This document shows positions 25,765 to 35,382 of a stretch of 51,054 bases of DNA, one piece after another; the stretch's first letter is position 1, and every line of letters starts with the position of its first letter. Origin of the DNA: Paenibacillus aceti (GTDB lineage Bacteria; Bacillota; Bacilli; Paenibacillales; Paenibacillaceae). Position numbers and translations under genes: made by a program. The stretch spans positions 779,707 through 830,760 of the forward strand of contig NZ_KZ987724.1 in the NCBI RefSeq assembly GCF_003614185.1, read 5' to 3'. Under the pieces are notes generated by a model, which was not told where the DNA came from, searched no databases, and saw nothing but the letters and a program-made list of their open reading frames with translations.

Positions 25765-26763
25765 TTGGTAGATGTACTATCGCAAAATGAGATTGATGCA
25801 TTGCTTGCGGCTCTATCTTCGGGCGAAATGGATGCCGAGGAATTGAAGAAGGAAGAAACACAGAAGAAAATAAGATCCTATGATTTTAAGCGGGCCGTCC
25901 GGTTCTCAAAGGATCATATTCGCAGCTTGACCCGTATTCATGAAAATTTTGCCCGATATCTTACCACCTATTTTTCGGCGCAGCTCCGCACTTTTGTGCA
26001 GATCAACGTGGTACAGGTTGAACAGCTACCTTATGATGAGTTTATTCGTTCAATACCGAAGATGACGATCCTTAACATTTTTGAAGCGGAACCGCTGGAA
26101 GGCAGAATGGTGCTGGAGGTTCATCCTAACGTCGCCTTTGCTATGCTGGACAGATTGCTAGGAGGTATGGGGGTCGCTCCGTCCAAGATCGGATCATTAA
26201 CCGAGATCGAGACGATTATTATGGAGCGGATCTTCAGCCGGGCATTCGATAGCCTGCAGGAGGCATGGAAGACTGTAATCGATATTCAGCCTCGGATGGA
26301 GGGGCTGGAGACGAACCCGCAGTTTATGCAGATTGTGTCGCCTAACGAGACGATCGCACTGATTTCATTGAGCACGAAGATCGGCGATACTTCCGGAATG
26401 ATCAATCTATGTATTCCGCATGTGGTCATCGAGCCGATTATGCCGAAGCTGTCGGTTCATCACTGGTTCGTGTCACAGAAGAAATCCCGTGTTCCAGAGG
26501 AAGTCGATGCACTGCGCAACCGGGTCAGCAAGGCCAATCTGCCGATCATCGCCGAGCTGGGTGAGTCGAATATTACTGTGCGGGAGTTCCTGGAATTGTC
26601 CGTAGGTGATGTGATCTCACTGAATAAGTCGGTCGATCAAGGGTTAGCGATCCGTGTCGGAGAGAGATTGAAATATATCGGCAGCCCGGGAACCCTGAAG
26701 GATCGGGTAGCTGTTCAAATTGATGAAATTGTCAGCGAAGGAGTTGAGGAGCTTGACGAGTAA
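25765..26763 (+). CDS. fliM: Flagellar motor switch protein FliM
   Basis: 332 residues from TTG 25765, with AGGGGGTGA upstream; the longer GTG 25756 start lies within that site. The N-terminal DVLSQNEIDALLAAL is the CheY-P-binding peptide, followed by the CheC-like middle domain (VRFSKDHIRSLTRIHENFARYL ... LTEIETIIMERIF) and a SpoA C-terminal domain (VREFLELSVGDVISLNKSVD). FliM forms the switch ring with FliG and FliY. It overlaps fliY by 11 nt. Confidence 0.96.
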   Translation: MVDVLSQNEIDALLAALSSGEMDAEELKKEETQKKIRSYDFKRAVRFSKDHIRSLTRIHENFARYLTTYFSAQLRTFVQINVVQVEQLPYDEFIRSIPKMTILNIFEAEPLEGRMVLEVHPNVAFAMLDRLLGGMGVAPSKIGSLTEIETIIMERIFSRAFDSLQEAWKTVIDIQPRMEGLETNPQFMQIVSPNETIALISLSTKIGDTSGMINLCIPHVVIEPIMPKLSVHHWFVSQKKSRVPEEVDALRNRVSKANLPIIAELGESNITVREFLELSVGDVISLNKSVDQGLAIRVGERLKYIGSPGTLKDRVAVQIDEIVSEGVEELDE

Positions 26764-27991
26764 AGATTATTTATCCCAGGAAGAGATTGACGCCTTGCTG
26801 AAGCAGGCTAATCAGGATACAGCCTCGGAGCCAACCGTATCGGATTATCTGACCCCGCTGGAGCAGGATGCGCTGGGCGAAATCGGTAATATTACGTTTG
26901 GAAGTGCGGCCACTGCGTTGTCCACACTGTTGAGCAAGAAGGTCGATATAACGACCCCTAAGGTATCCATTATAAAACGTTCGGAATTTGAGTCCGAGTT
27001 CCCGAAACCGCATGTTGCTGTACATGTACAGTATGTTGACGGATTTGAAGGAATGAATTCTTTAGTCATCAAAACCCGGGATGCGCAGGTTATAGCTGAT
27101 CTGATGCTGGGCGGAGATGGGAATCCGGCGGACGAAGAATTGAACGATATTCACATTAGTGCGGTTCAGGAAGCGATGAACCAGATGATGGGGTCGTCGG
27201 CGACATCGATGTCGACTATCTTCAATCGGTTCGTGAACATCTCGCCGCCAGGTATCGATATTCTGAATATGTCCAGCGGCACTGGAGTGAACAGCCTGCC
27301 GGGGGATGAGATATTAATCAAGGTATCATTTCGGCTTACGATCGGCGATCTGATCGACTCGACGATCATGCAACTGCTGACCGTGAAATTCGCCAAAGAG
27401 ATGGTGGAGAGCCTGATCAACAGCTCTGTGTCTGAACCGGCTAAGCAGGAGACTGCCGCCGCCGCAGCACCGCCGGCACCGCCAGCACCTGCTTATGAAC
27501 CGCCAGCGCCAGTCCAAGAGCCACCAGCTCCTACATATACGGCACCGCCAGCGGCGCAGATGCCACAGATGCCGTCTGAGCCGATGCCACAGCAGCAGGG
27601 GTACTATTATCCGCCGCAGGAACGGCCGATGGCTGAACCACAGCATTTCGGAGGAGTGCCAGGTCGTCATCTGAATGTTCAACCGGTGCAGTTCGCTAAC
27701 TTTGGGAATCCAGCTTTAGGTCATATCGACGAAAATAATTTGAACTTACTGATGGACATTCCCCTTAAAGTCACCGTAGAATTAGGGAGGACCCAAAAGC
27801 AAATTAAGGATATCTTGGAATTGTCGCAAGGCTCGATTATCGAGCTTGACAAGCTTGCCGGCGAACCAGTGGACATTCTGGTGAACAACAAGCTGATCGC
27901 GAAAGGTGAAGTTGTGGTCATCGATGAAAACTTTGGCGTTCGTGTCACAGATATCGTTAGCCAATGGGATCGAATACAAAATTTACAATAA
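26753..27991 (+). CDS. fliY: Motor switch phosphatase FliY (CheC-like plus FliN domains)
   Basis: 412 residues from TTG 26753, with AAGGAG 9 nt upstream inside fliM. An N-terminal EEIDALL peptide like that of FliM is followed by a CheC-type phosphatase domain. Both active-site patterns are intact: D39-x3-E43-x2-N46, and S-x3-E-x2-N in HISAVQEAMN. A linker of about 70 residues rich in Pro, Ala and Gln (about 236-305) leads to a SpoA/FliN domain. FliY removes phosphate from CheY-P at the switch. Confidence 0.96.
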   Translation: MTSKDYLSQEEIDALLKQANQDTASEPTVSDYLTPLEQDALGEIGNITFGSAATALSTLLSKKVDITTPKVSIIKRSEFESEFPKPHVAVHVQYVDGFEGMNSLVIKTRDAQVIADLMLGGDGNPADEELNDIHISAVQEAMNQMMGSSATSMSTIFNRFVNISPPGIDILNMSSGTGVNSLPGDEILIKVSFRLTIGDLIDSTIMQLLTVKFAKEMVESLINSSVSEPAKQETAAAAAPPAPPAPAYEPPAPVQEPPAPTYTAPPAAQMPQMPSEPMPQQQGYYYPPQERPMAEPQHFGGVPGRHLNVQPVQFANFGNPALGHIDENNLNLLMDIPLKVTVELGRTQKQIKDILELSQGSIIELDKLAGEPVDILVNNKLIAKGEVVVIDENFGVRVTDIVSQWDRIQNLQ

Positions 27992-28018
27992 GTAGAGCTT
28001 AGGGAGGATTTTAAATCA

Positions 28019-28384
28019 ATGGCAAACCGAATTCTTATCGTAGACGATGCAGCATTTATGAGAATGATGGTCCGTGATATTTTAACGAAGAACGGGTTCG
28101 AGGTTGTCGGTGAAGCCCAGGATGGGGCACAGGCTATCGAAAAATATAAGGAATTACATCCCGATCTAGTAACTATGGACATTACCATGCCGGAAATGGA
28201 CGGCATCGCAGCACTTAAGGAAATTAAACAGATCGATCCGAATGCGAAAGTAATCATGTGCTCGGCTATGGGCCAACAAGCGATGGTTATCGACGCGATC
28301 CAAGCCGGAGCCAAGGACTTCATCGTCAAACCATTCCAATCTGATCGGGTTATCGAAGCGATCAATAAAACTTTGGGAATATAG
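28019..28384 (+). CDS. cheY: Chemotaxis response regulator CheY
   Basis: 121 residues, a single receiver domain. The acidic pocket (D9, D10), phospho-acceptor Asp54 (VTMDITMPEMDG) and Lys in FIVKPF are present. CheY-P binds FliM and promotes counter-clockwise rotation in Bacillus-type chemotaxis. Position between fliY and fliO is the Bacillus arrangement. GGGAGGA lies a little far (about 10 nt) from the ATG. Confidence 0.97.
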   Translation: MANRILIVDDAAFMRMMVRDILTKNGFEVVGEAQDGAQAIEKYKELHPDLVTMDITMPEMDGIAALKEIKQIDPNAKVIMCSAMGQQAMVIDAIQAGAKDFIVKPFQSDRVIEAINKTLGI

Positions 28385-28393
28385 GTATCTAGT

Positions 28394-28933
28394 ATGCTTT
28401 TGGCACAGACGGATTCCCAGTTACCAGGCGGCGATTTCAACCTTTGGCAAAATTTAATTACAGTTGTCCTTGTTCTGGCCGCCATTATAGTGTTAATCAT
28501 TGTATTAATCCGTTTTCTAGGCAGGAAGAACCGCTATTTGTCGCAAAGTCGATCGATCCGTACACTGGGAGCTATCGGTCTGGGACCGAATAAATCGCTG
28601 CAGGTTATTGAAATCGGCGGCAGTATTTATTTGGTGGGTGTAGGCGAGAACATCTCCATGGTCGATAAAATTAAAGACCCTGAAGATGTGATGCTTTTGC
28701 AGCAAGCATTTGAAGAAGAGGGGACGGAGTTTGCCGGATTTGCTTCAGTCTTTTCTGGGCTCGTCTCCCGCTTCCGTAAACAGAACGTGCAGCAGGAAGA
28801 AGAGCTGGATGAATCTGATTTTCACGAACTGTTTCATGCCCAGCTGCAGAAGATGCCGAGCCGTAAACGGCAAATGCAGGAGCTGCTGGAGGATCAGCAG
28901 CAACAATCTACAGATCGGTTGAGGGATTCATGA
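28394..28933 (+). CDS. fliO: Flagellar export assembly protein FliO (FliZ)
   Basis: 179 residues with one membrane segment (about 21-42), then the FliO core ([40 protein letters not shown]). The tail is Gln/Glu-rich. FliO helps assemble the FliP ring of the export gate. The ribosome site is weak, so translation may depend on read-through from cheY, 9 bp upstream. Its stop overlaps the fliP start (ATGA). Confidence 0.88.
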   Translation: MLLAQTDSQLPGGDFNLWQNLITVVLVLAAIIVLIIVLIRFLGRKNRYLSQSRSIRTLGAIGLGPNKSLQVIEIGGSIYLVGVGENISMVDKIKDPEDVMLLQQAFEEEGTEFAGFASVFSGLVSRFRKQNVQQEEELDESDFHELFHAQLQKMPSRKRQMQELLEDQQQQSTDRLRDS

Positions 28934-29691
28934 AGAACAAAGTTATGATTATAAGCTTGGCATTGATGCTCTTGAGCATCTTTGCTGTGACTGTGGCTTC
29001 CGCCGCTCCGACCGATCCGATTCCGAATGTGAACATTCAGATCGGGAATTCCGAAGGCGAACCGAGTACAAGCTCTTTATCGATCATTTTACTCATTACG
29101 GTCATAAGCATCGCTCCGGCGATCCTAGTTCTGATGACCAGCTTTACGAGAATTGTGATTGTGCTTGGTTTTGTACGTAACTCACTTGGAACACAGCAGA
29201 TGCCCCCTAACCAGGTATTGGTCGGGCTGGCGCTTTTTTTAACACTATTTGTAATGAGTCCCACCTTGACGACGATCAATGAGGTAGCTCTACAGCCCTA
29301 TATGAAGGGTGAAATTTCACAGACAGAGGCGCTGGACAAGGCAGCTGTACCCATGAAGAAATTCATGTACTCGCATACCCGTCCGAAGGATCTGCAATTA
29401 TTCATGAGCTATACGAAGACGGCTAAGCCGGAGAAATACGAGGATATCCCGATAAGCGTTATGGTGCCAGCTTTTGCGATCAGTGAGTTGAAGACTGCGT
29501 TTCAGATGGGCTTCCTGATATATATCCCGTTTCTGATCATCGATATCGTAGTTGCCAGCGTCCTCATGGGGATGGGGATGATGATGCTTCCTCCGGTCAT
29601 GATCTCGCTGCCGTTCAAGATATTGCTGTTCGTTCTAGTCGACGGATGGTATTTGGTCATCAAGTCGCTATTGACCAGCTTCGTTACATAG
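28930..29691 (+). CDS. fliP: Flagellar export gate protein FliP
   Basis: 253 residues. A cleavable-type signal peptide (about 1-26, ending VASAAP) is followed by the conserved [21 protein letters not shown]-like membrane region (about 52-75) and the FliP signatures [36 protein letters not shown] and [25 protein letters not shown]. Five FliP subunits form the export pore with FliQ and FliR. Confidence 0.97.
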   Translation: MKNKVMIISLALMLLSIFAVTVASAAPTDPIPNVNIQIGNSEGEPSTSSLSIILLITVISIAPAILVLMTSFTRIVIVLGFVRNSLGTQQMPPNQVLVGLALFLTLFVMSPTLTTINEVALQPYMKGEISQTEALDKAAVPMKKFMYSHTRPKDLQLFMSYTKTAKPEKYEDIPISVMVPAFAISELKTAFQMGFLIYIPFLIIDIVVASVLMGMGMMMLPPVMISLPFKILLFVLVDGWYLVIKSLLTSFVT

Positions 29692-29724
29692 CAAGATTTC
29701 ATAGATTACCGCACTTACGGCAGT

Positions 29725-29744
29725 GGCTGGGAGTGAATCCCGCC
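29725..29744 (+). other. Hairpin in the fliP-fliQ gap
   Basis: GGC and GGGA pair with TCCC and GCC around GTGAA, with one bulged T. The 84-bp gap between fliP and fliQ is unusual in this otherwise tightly packed part of the operon. There is no U-tract. Confidence 0.35.
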
Positions 29745-29775
29745 TGGTATACGAGTAAAAGAGGGGGGACGGTTG

Positions 29776-30045
29776 ATGAGTTCGGAATTTATTATCGGTT
29801 TGGCCGGACAAGCCGTGTATACCGTTCTGAAGGTTAGCGCGCCGATGCTTCTGATCGGCCTCCTGGTCGGGCTTATCGTCAGTATATTTCAGGCGACGAC
29901 GCAGATTCAGGAGCAGACGCTGGCCTTTATTCCAAAAATCGTGGCCATTCTAATCAGCTTGCTCATATTCGGACCATGGATTCTATCAACTCTGCTTGAT
30001 TTCACCTATGGGATATTGAACAATCTAGCCAATTATATCAGTTAG
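29776..30045 (+). CDS. fliQ: Flagellar export gate protein FliQ
   Basis: 89 residues with two hydrophobic helices (about 15-38 and 52-75) and the family motif SIFQATTQIQEQTLAFIPKI. ATG 29776 follows GGGGGGA; a TTG one codon earlier is less likely. FliQ packs around the FliP-FliR core of the export gate. fliR begins 12 bp later. Confidence 0.95.
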   Translation: MSSEFIIGLAGQAVYTVLKVSAPMLLIGLLVGLIVSIFQATTQIQEQTLAFIPKIVAILISLLIFGPWILSTLLDFTYGILNNLANYIS

Positions 30046-30057
30046 GCCGAGACGATC

Positions 30058-30846
30058 ATGGACATTATTTTGCAAAGTGCTTCAATTTACATGTTGATTT
30101 TTTGTCGAATGACAGCCTTTTTTGTAGTTTCACCGATCTTTTCATCCCGCGGCGTACCGAATAGCTACAAGATCGGATTGTCAGCCATCATCGCCGTCTT
30201 CATCTTGCTGATTCAAGGCACGAATCAGGTAATACCGAGCGACCTCAGTTATTTACTGGTCGTGATTCGCGAAATTTTGGTCGGCCTCTTAATGGGCTAT
30301 GTGGCCACCTTGATGTTCATGGTGATTCAGATGGCAGGCTCTTTCATCGATATTCAGATCGGGTTCGGGATCGTTAACGTGCTTGACCCGATTTCGGGTA
30401 CAAGCGTCCCTGTACTTGGTAATCTGAAGTATGTGTTTGCGACGCTGATATTTTTCAGCATGAACGGCCATCACTATTTGCTGGATGCGGTGATTCGCAG
30501 CTATAACTGGATTCCGCTATCCAATGATGTATTTCAGAGAATTTATAATGGCAATCTGTCAGAATTTCTAATTACGACGTTCAGCCAAGCGTTTACACTC
30601 GCTTTTCAAATGGCTGCACCGCTCGTAGTGGCCTTATTCCTGACGGATGTAGCGCTCGGGTTTCTGGCTCGCACAGCGCCTCAATTCAATGTGTTTGTTA
30701 TCGGCATCCCGCTCAAGATCCTCGTTGGTCTGGTGATGCTGCTTCTCCTGATTCCCAGCTTCATCTATGCGTTCGAGCATTTGTTTGAAGTGATGTTCAA
30801 GGCGCTGCATAATTTATTTGCTACCATCGGAGAGGTGCCGAAGTAA
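30058..30846 (+). CDS. fliR: Flagellar export gate protein FliR
   Basis: 262 residues, strongly hydrophobic with about six membrane segments. FSSRGVPNSYKIGLSAIIAVF, GSFIDIQIGFGIVNVLDP and the C-terminal APQFNVFVIGIPLKILVG are FliR signatures. FliR closes the FliP5-FliQ4 pore and contacts FlhB, the next gene. Confidence 0.95.
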   Translation: MDIILQSASIYMLIFCRMTAFFVVSPIFSSRGVPNSYKIGLSAIIAVFILLIQGTNQVIPSDLSYLLVVIREILVGLLMGYVATLMFMVIQMAGSFIDIQIGFGIVNVLDPISGTSVPVLGNLKYVFATLIFFSMNGHHYLLDAVIRSYNWIPLSNDVFQRIYNGNLSEFLITTFSQAFTLAFQMAAPLVVALFLTDVALGFLARTAPQFNVFVIGIPLKILVGLVMLLLLIPSFIYAFEHLFEVMFKALHNLFATIGEVPK

Positions 30847-30861
30847 GGGGGAAAATCGAAG

Positions 30862-31950
30862 GTGGCGTATCGGTTAAAGCTGGATTTGCAGTTGTTTTCC
30901 GGTGAAAAGACAGAGAAAGCGACTCCAAAGAAGAAGCAGGATGCAAGAAAGAAAGGGCAAGTCGCAAAAAGCCAGGACTTATCAGGAGCGGCCATTCTGC
31001 TCTCTGCATTCCTGAGCCTGCTTATCTTTGGCGGATACATGAGGGAACGGATTGTGTATATGTTCTCGGATGTGTTCCATCATCGATTGTTGATGAATGT
31101 GACGAGAGAAAATGTAATGATCATGTTCACGGATTACGCTATTCAGATTCTGTTAACGCTGGCCCCGATATTCCTGGTTGCGATCGTCATGGCGATCATC
31201 GTCAATTATGCGCAGGTCGGTTTCCTGTTAACCGGTGATCCGTTGAAAATGAAGTTCAGCAAGATCGATCCGATCAAGGGCTTCAAAAATATTTTCTCGA
31301 TGCGCTCGCTCGTTCAATTTCTCAAATCGATATTGAAGCTGTGTATTATCGGCTTTCTCGTGTATTCCACGATTTGGGGAGCCAGAGATCAAATTTCAGC
31401 GCTCGGTCATCTCTCGGTTCAGGATGCCTTTCAGTTTACCGCGAAATTGACGATGAATCTCGGCTTGAAGATTGCCTCAGCTCTGTTTGTGCTTGCAGTT
31501 CTGGACTATATTTATCAGAAATACGAACATGAGAAAGGCCTGAAAATGTCCAAGCAGGACATTAAGGATGAATATAAGAAAATGGAGGGCGATCCGCTCG
31601 TCAAGGGGAAAATCCGCGAGCGACAAAGACGGATGGCCCTGCAGCGGATGATGCAGGAAGTGCCGAAGGCGGACGTCATTATTACGAACCCGACGCACTT
31701 TGCTGTAGCGCTCAAGTATGATGGAACGCAGATGGATGCACCGAGGGTTATAGCTAAAGGGCAGGATTATGTAGCTCTGCGTATTAAGGAGATTGCCAAG
31801 GAACATGGCGTAATTACGATGGAAAACAAGCCGCTGGCACGCGCCCTTTTCCATAGAACAGAAATTGGCGACTCCATTCCTGCGGATCTATTCCAGGCCG
31901 TAGCTGAAGTGCTGGCGTATGTATATAGATTACAAGGTAAAGTGAAATAA
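30862..31950 (+). CDS. flhB: Flagellar export specificity protein FlhB
   Basis: 362 residues from GTG, with an AAGGGGG site. The N-terminal KTEKATPKKKQDARKKGQVAKSQDL precedes four membrane segments. The cytoplasmic domain contains the autocleavage motif NPTH at 276-279 followed by FAVALKYDGTQMDAPRVIAKG. Cleavage between Asn276 and Pro277 allows the switch from hook to filament export, controlled by FliK. ylqH at 702 is a free-standing relative of the part after the cleavage site. Confidence 0.97.
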   Translation: MAYRLKLDLQLFSGEKTEKATPKKKQDARKKGQVAKSQDLSGAAILLSAFLSLLIFGGYMRERIVYMFSDVFHHRLLMNVTRENVMIMFTDYAIQILLTLAPIFLVAIVMAIIVNYAQVGFLLTGDPLKMKFSKIDPIKGFKNIFSMRSLVQFLKSILKLCIIGFLVYSTIWGARDQISALGHLSVQDAFQFTAKLTMNLGLKIASALFVLAVLDYIYQKYEHEKGLKMSKQDIKDEYKKMEGDPLVKGKIRERQRRMALQRMMQEVPKADVIITNPTHFAVALKYDGTQMDAPRVIAKGQDYVALRIKEIAKEHGVITMENKPLARALFHRTEIGDSIPADLFQAVAEVLAYVYRLQGKVK

Positions 31951-31972
31951 GCTCGGGATCGGAGGAAGACCG

Positions 31973-34009
31973 GTGAAGAAGTTCAAGGATCTATTCATAT
32001 TATTAGGGGTAATCGGTATCGTTCTATTGATGATCGTTCCCATCCCGACATGGCTGCTGGACATTCTTCTGATTATTAATATATCGCTCTCACTTACGAT
32101 TTTGCTGGTAGCGATGACTACGAAGGAAGCACTACAATTCTCCATCTTCCCGGCGATGTTGCTGATCACGACTCTGTTCCGGCTCTCGCTCAACGTATCG
32201 ACGACCAAATTGATTCTGGGGCAGGCCAAAGCCGGCCATGTGGTTGCTACATTCGGTTCCTGGGTTGCCCAAGGGGAACCGGTTGTCGGTTTTGTCGTCT
32301 TCCTGATTCTGGTTGTCGTGCAGTTTATCGTTATTACCAAGGGCTCGGAACGGGTTGCGGAAGTGGCCGCCCGCTTTACCCTGGACGCTATGCCAGGGAA
32401 GCAGATGAGTATCGATGCTGACCTTAACGCGGGTCTGATCAATGAGCAGCAGGCCCGCGAGCGCCGCCGCAAGATCGAACGCGAGGCGGATTTCTACGGA
32501 GCGATGGACGGTGCCAGTAAATTCGTCAAAGGTGATGCGATCGCCAGTATTATTATCCTGCTGATCAATTTGATCGGCGGATTTATTATCGGGATGACGA
32601 TACATAAGATGGATTTTCAGACGGCATTAGGGACTTACTCCTTGTTAACAATCGGTGACGGTCTGGTGAGCCAGATTCCGGCGTTGCTGATTTCAACGGC
32701 GTCCGGCTTGATCGTTACGCGCGCTTCTTCGGAAGGAAATCTTGCAGATGATATTACGAGCCAGCTGTTTACATATCCGAAGCTGATCTACATTGTGGCG
32801 GGCACGATTGCGGTGCTCGGGCTATTTACGCCGATCGGCCCATGGACAACGCTACCGTTCGCGGCTTTCTTACTAATCGCGGCTAGACGGATGCAGAAGA
32901 ATATGGATAAGAAGCAGATCGAGCAGGAGCAAGAGGAGGAGGAACAGCAAATCGAAGAGGTTCGCAGTCCGGAGAGCGTCATCAACCTGCTCCAGGTCGA
33001 TGCGATTGAATTTGAATTCGGGTACGGGCTGATTCCGCTGGCGGATACGGCGCAGGGCGGCGATTTGCTCGACCGGATCATCATGATCAGGCGGCAATGT
33101 GCATTAGAAATGGGTCTGATCGTCCCGGTTATCCGAATTCGCGACAATATTCAACTAAAACCGAATGAATATGTCATTAAAATTAAAGGAAATGTCGTTG
33201 GTAGTGGTGAATTATTACTTAATCACTATTTGGCAATGAGTCCGGGGATGGATGATGATTCCATCACAGGGATTGAGACGAAGGAACCAGCCTTTGGGCT
33301 GCCAGCCTTATGGATTAATGAAGCTACCAAGGACCGTGCTGAATTGGCGGGGTATACGGTTGTGGATCCGCCATCCGTTGTAGCTACGCATCTGACCGAG
33401 CTGATTAAAGGACATGCTCATGAATTGCTGGGACGTCAGGAGACGAAGACATTAATCGACAACTTGAAAGAGAATTATGCGGTTCTTGTCGATGAATTGA
33501 TCCCTTCGGTATTATCGGTAGGCGAGGTTCAGAAGGTGCTGGCTAAGCTGCTGAGAGAGAAAATATCGATCCGCGATCTGGTGACGATCTTCGAGACCTT
33601 GGCTGACTACGGAACCTATACGAAGGACCCAGAGATTCTGACCGAATATGTCAGACAGGCGCTGTCCCGTCAGATTACTCAGCAGTATGCGCAGCAGGGT
33701 GAGACGATGCGCGTCATTACTGTAGGACCTTCGCTGGAGAAGAAGATCGCCGAGAGCGTACAGCAGAGCGAGCATGGCAGCTATCTTGCAATGGACCCGG
33801 CCTCCAGCCAGACTCTCTTCCAGAGATTGTCCGAGCAGGTGAACCGCTTGATTCAGTCCGGTCAACAGCCGATTGTGCTGACGTCCCCAACGATCCGTAT
33901 GTATCTGCGACAGATCATTGAGCGGAGTATGCAGGATATACCGGTATTGTCCTATAGCGAACTGGAACCGAATGTTGAAATTCAAAGCGTCGGAGTGGTG
34001 AACTTATGA
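31973..34009 (+). CDS. flhA: Flagellar export gate protein FlhA
   Basis: 678 residues from GTG, with GGAGGA 6 nt upstream. About eight membrane segments fill residues 8-310 and include the FHIPEP signature ERVAEVAARFTLDAMPGKQMSID. The C-terminal cytoplasmic half forms the nonameric docking ring for chaperone-substrate complexes and is recognised by YGLIPLADTAQGGDL and ELIPSVLSVGEVQKVLAKLLRE. It overlaps flhF by 4 nt. Confidence 0.97.
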   Translation: MKKFKDLFILLGVIGIVLLMIVPIPTWLLDILLIINISLSLTILLVAMTTKEALQFSIFPAMLLITTLFRLSLNVSTTKLILGQAKAGHVVATFGSWVAQGEPVVGFVVFLILVVVQFIVITKGSERVAEVAARFTLDAMPGKQMSIDADLNAGLINEQQARERRRKIEREADFYGAMDGASKFVKGDAIASIIILLINLIGGFIIGMTIHKMDFQTALGTYSLLTIGDGLVSQIPALLISTASGLIVTRASSEGNLADDITSQLFTYPKLIYIVAGTIAVLGLFTPIGPWTTLPFAAFLLIAARRMQKNMDKKQIEQEQEEEEQQIEEVRSPESVINLLQVDAIEFEFGYGLIPLADTAQGGDLLDRIIMIRRQCALEMGLIVPVIRIRDNIQLKPNEYVIKIKGNVVGSGELLLNHYLAMSPGMDDDSITGIETKEPAFGLPALWINEATKDRAELAGYTVVDPPSVVATHLTELIKGHAHELLGRQETKTLIDNLKENYAVLVDELIPSVLSVGEVQKVLAKLLREKISIRDLVTIFETLADYGTYTKDPEILTEYVRQALSRQITQQYAQQGETMRVITVGPSLEKKIAESVQQSEHGSYLAMDPASSQTLFQRLSEQVNRLIQSGQQPIVLTSPTIRMYLRQIIERSMQDIPVLSYSELEPNVEIQSVGVVNL

Positions 34010-35382
34010 GAGTGAAGCGGTATGTGGTTGATACGATGCCTGATGCTATGCAGAAAATACGGGATGAGCTTGGGGCGGACGCCGTCATCCTGAGCACGAA
34101 GGAAATGAAGATCGGCGGTTTTATGGGGATGTTCCGAAAGAAGAAGATCGAGGTCGTCGCAGCTTCAGAGGGAAGCGATACCAGCCCGCCTAGACAGGCT
34201 GCAAGTCGTGTCCCGGCTGCTCCGGTTAAGCCGGCGCCGCGATCCTTCGTATCGGATGTTTATATGAAATCTAGTGAATCATCGCCGGCTTCAGGCGGGA
34301 GCGCTCAGCAGCGCCCGCGGCTGCCGGCAGAAGCAGACAATCCGGTTCTGAGCAAGGCCTTCGATGTTCTCCATGAAGCGAGCGTGTCATCCGCGCAGCG
34401 CGAAGAGGCAGTCGCTGTCCAGACCCGGGTGCCCGAGCCGAGGCTGACGGAGGAGCATCGCCCTTCCTCGGCCTCAGCCGGATTATATACATCAACAAGC
34501 CCTAGGGAAGAACGGCTGCTGGATGAAATTCGTGAAATGAAGGCTTGGCTGGAGCAGTTGGCCAAGCAGCAGAAGGAGAGCCGCGAATTGCCCGAGCCGC
34601 TTATGGTGTTCCGAGAGCGCCTGCTGCGTAAGGAATTCTCGCCGCAGCTCGTTGAAGCCTGGGTGGACAAGGTCTATGACAAATGGCTGGAGTCCAAGGA
34701 GTCGCTATCAGAGGCTGAGCTGGTCGAGGACATGCAGCGCTGTGTATCCAGCTCTTTGGAGGGCCGGATCGACGGCGGGATTGGCGAACATACGCGCATT
34801 GTCTATATCGCCGGACCGACCGGGGTCGGCAAGACGACGACGATCGCCAAGCTGGCGGCGGATCAGATCTTCCGGGCACATAAGAAGGTCGGCTTCATAA
34901 CGGCGGATACTTACCGGATATCAGCGGTCGAGCAGCTTAGAACCTATGCTTCGATATTGAATGTGCCGATCGAGGTCGTTCAATCGCCGGGCGATGTACA
35001 GCGGGCCATGCAGACGCTGGAGCATTGTGATCTCATCCTGATGGACACGGCGGGGCGCAACTACTTGAATGAAATTCATGTAGCGGAATTACATAGTCTG
35101 CTCAGCGCAACAGAGGACAGCGAGACTTATCTGGTTCTTAGCCTGACCTCCAAGACGCAGGATATGGAGAGAATCACCGAGCACTTCAGCAGGTACGGGC
35201 TGAAGAAGGTGATATTCACGAAGCTGGATGAGACCGAGAGCGTAGGACCGATGTTCAATTTACTTCAGGATTTCCCGGTCGCTATTTCATATATTACGAA
35301 TGGCCAGAATGTACCCGATGATCTGCTGGTCGCTGATTCCAAGTTCATGATCGATCTCGTCATGGGAGCTGGCAAGTCATGA
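34006..35382 (+). CDS. flhF: SRP-like GTPase FlhF (flagellar placement)
   Basis: 458 residues. A variable N-terminal basic and low-complexity region (about 40-160) is followed by the NG domain: P-loop [15 protein letters not shown] starting at 270, TADTYRISAVEQLRTYA, LMDTAGRNY and FTKLDETESVG. FlhF recruits early basal-body components and defines flagellar position and number with FlhG. Overlaps of 4 nt with flhA and flhG indicate coupled translation. Confidence 0.97.
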   Translation: MRVKRYVVDTMPDAMQKIRDELGADAVILSTKEMKIGGFMGMFRKKKIEVVAASEGSDTSPPRQAASRVPAAPVKPAPRSFVSDVYMKSSESSPASGGSAQQRPRLPAEADNPVLSKAFDVLHEASVSSAQREEAVAVQTRVPEPRLTEEHRPSSASAGLYTSTSPREERLLDEIREMKAWLEQLAKQQKESRELPEPLMVFRERLLRKEFSPQLVEAWVDKVYDKWLESKESLSEAELVEDMQRCVSSSLEGRIDGGIGEHTRIVYIAGPTGVGKTTTIAKLAADQIFRAHKKVGFITADTYRISAVEQLRTYASILNVPIEVVQSPGDVQRAMQTLEHCDLILMDTAGRNYLNEIHVAELHSLLSATEDSETYLVLSLTSKTQDMERITEHFSRYGLKKVIFTKLDETESVGPMFNLLQDFPVAISYITNGQNVPDDLLVADSKFMIDLVMGAGKS

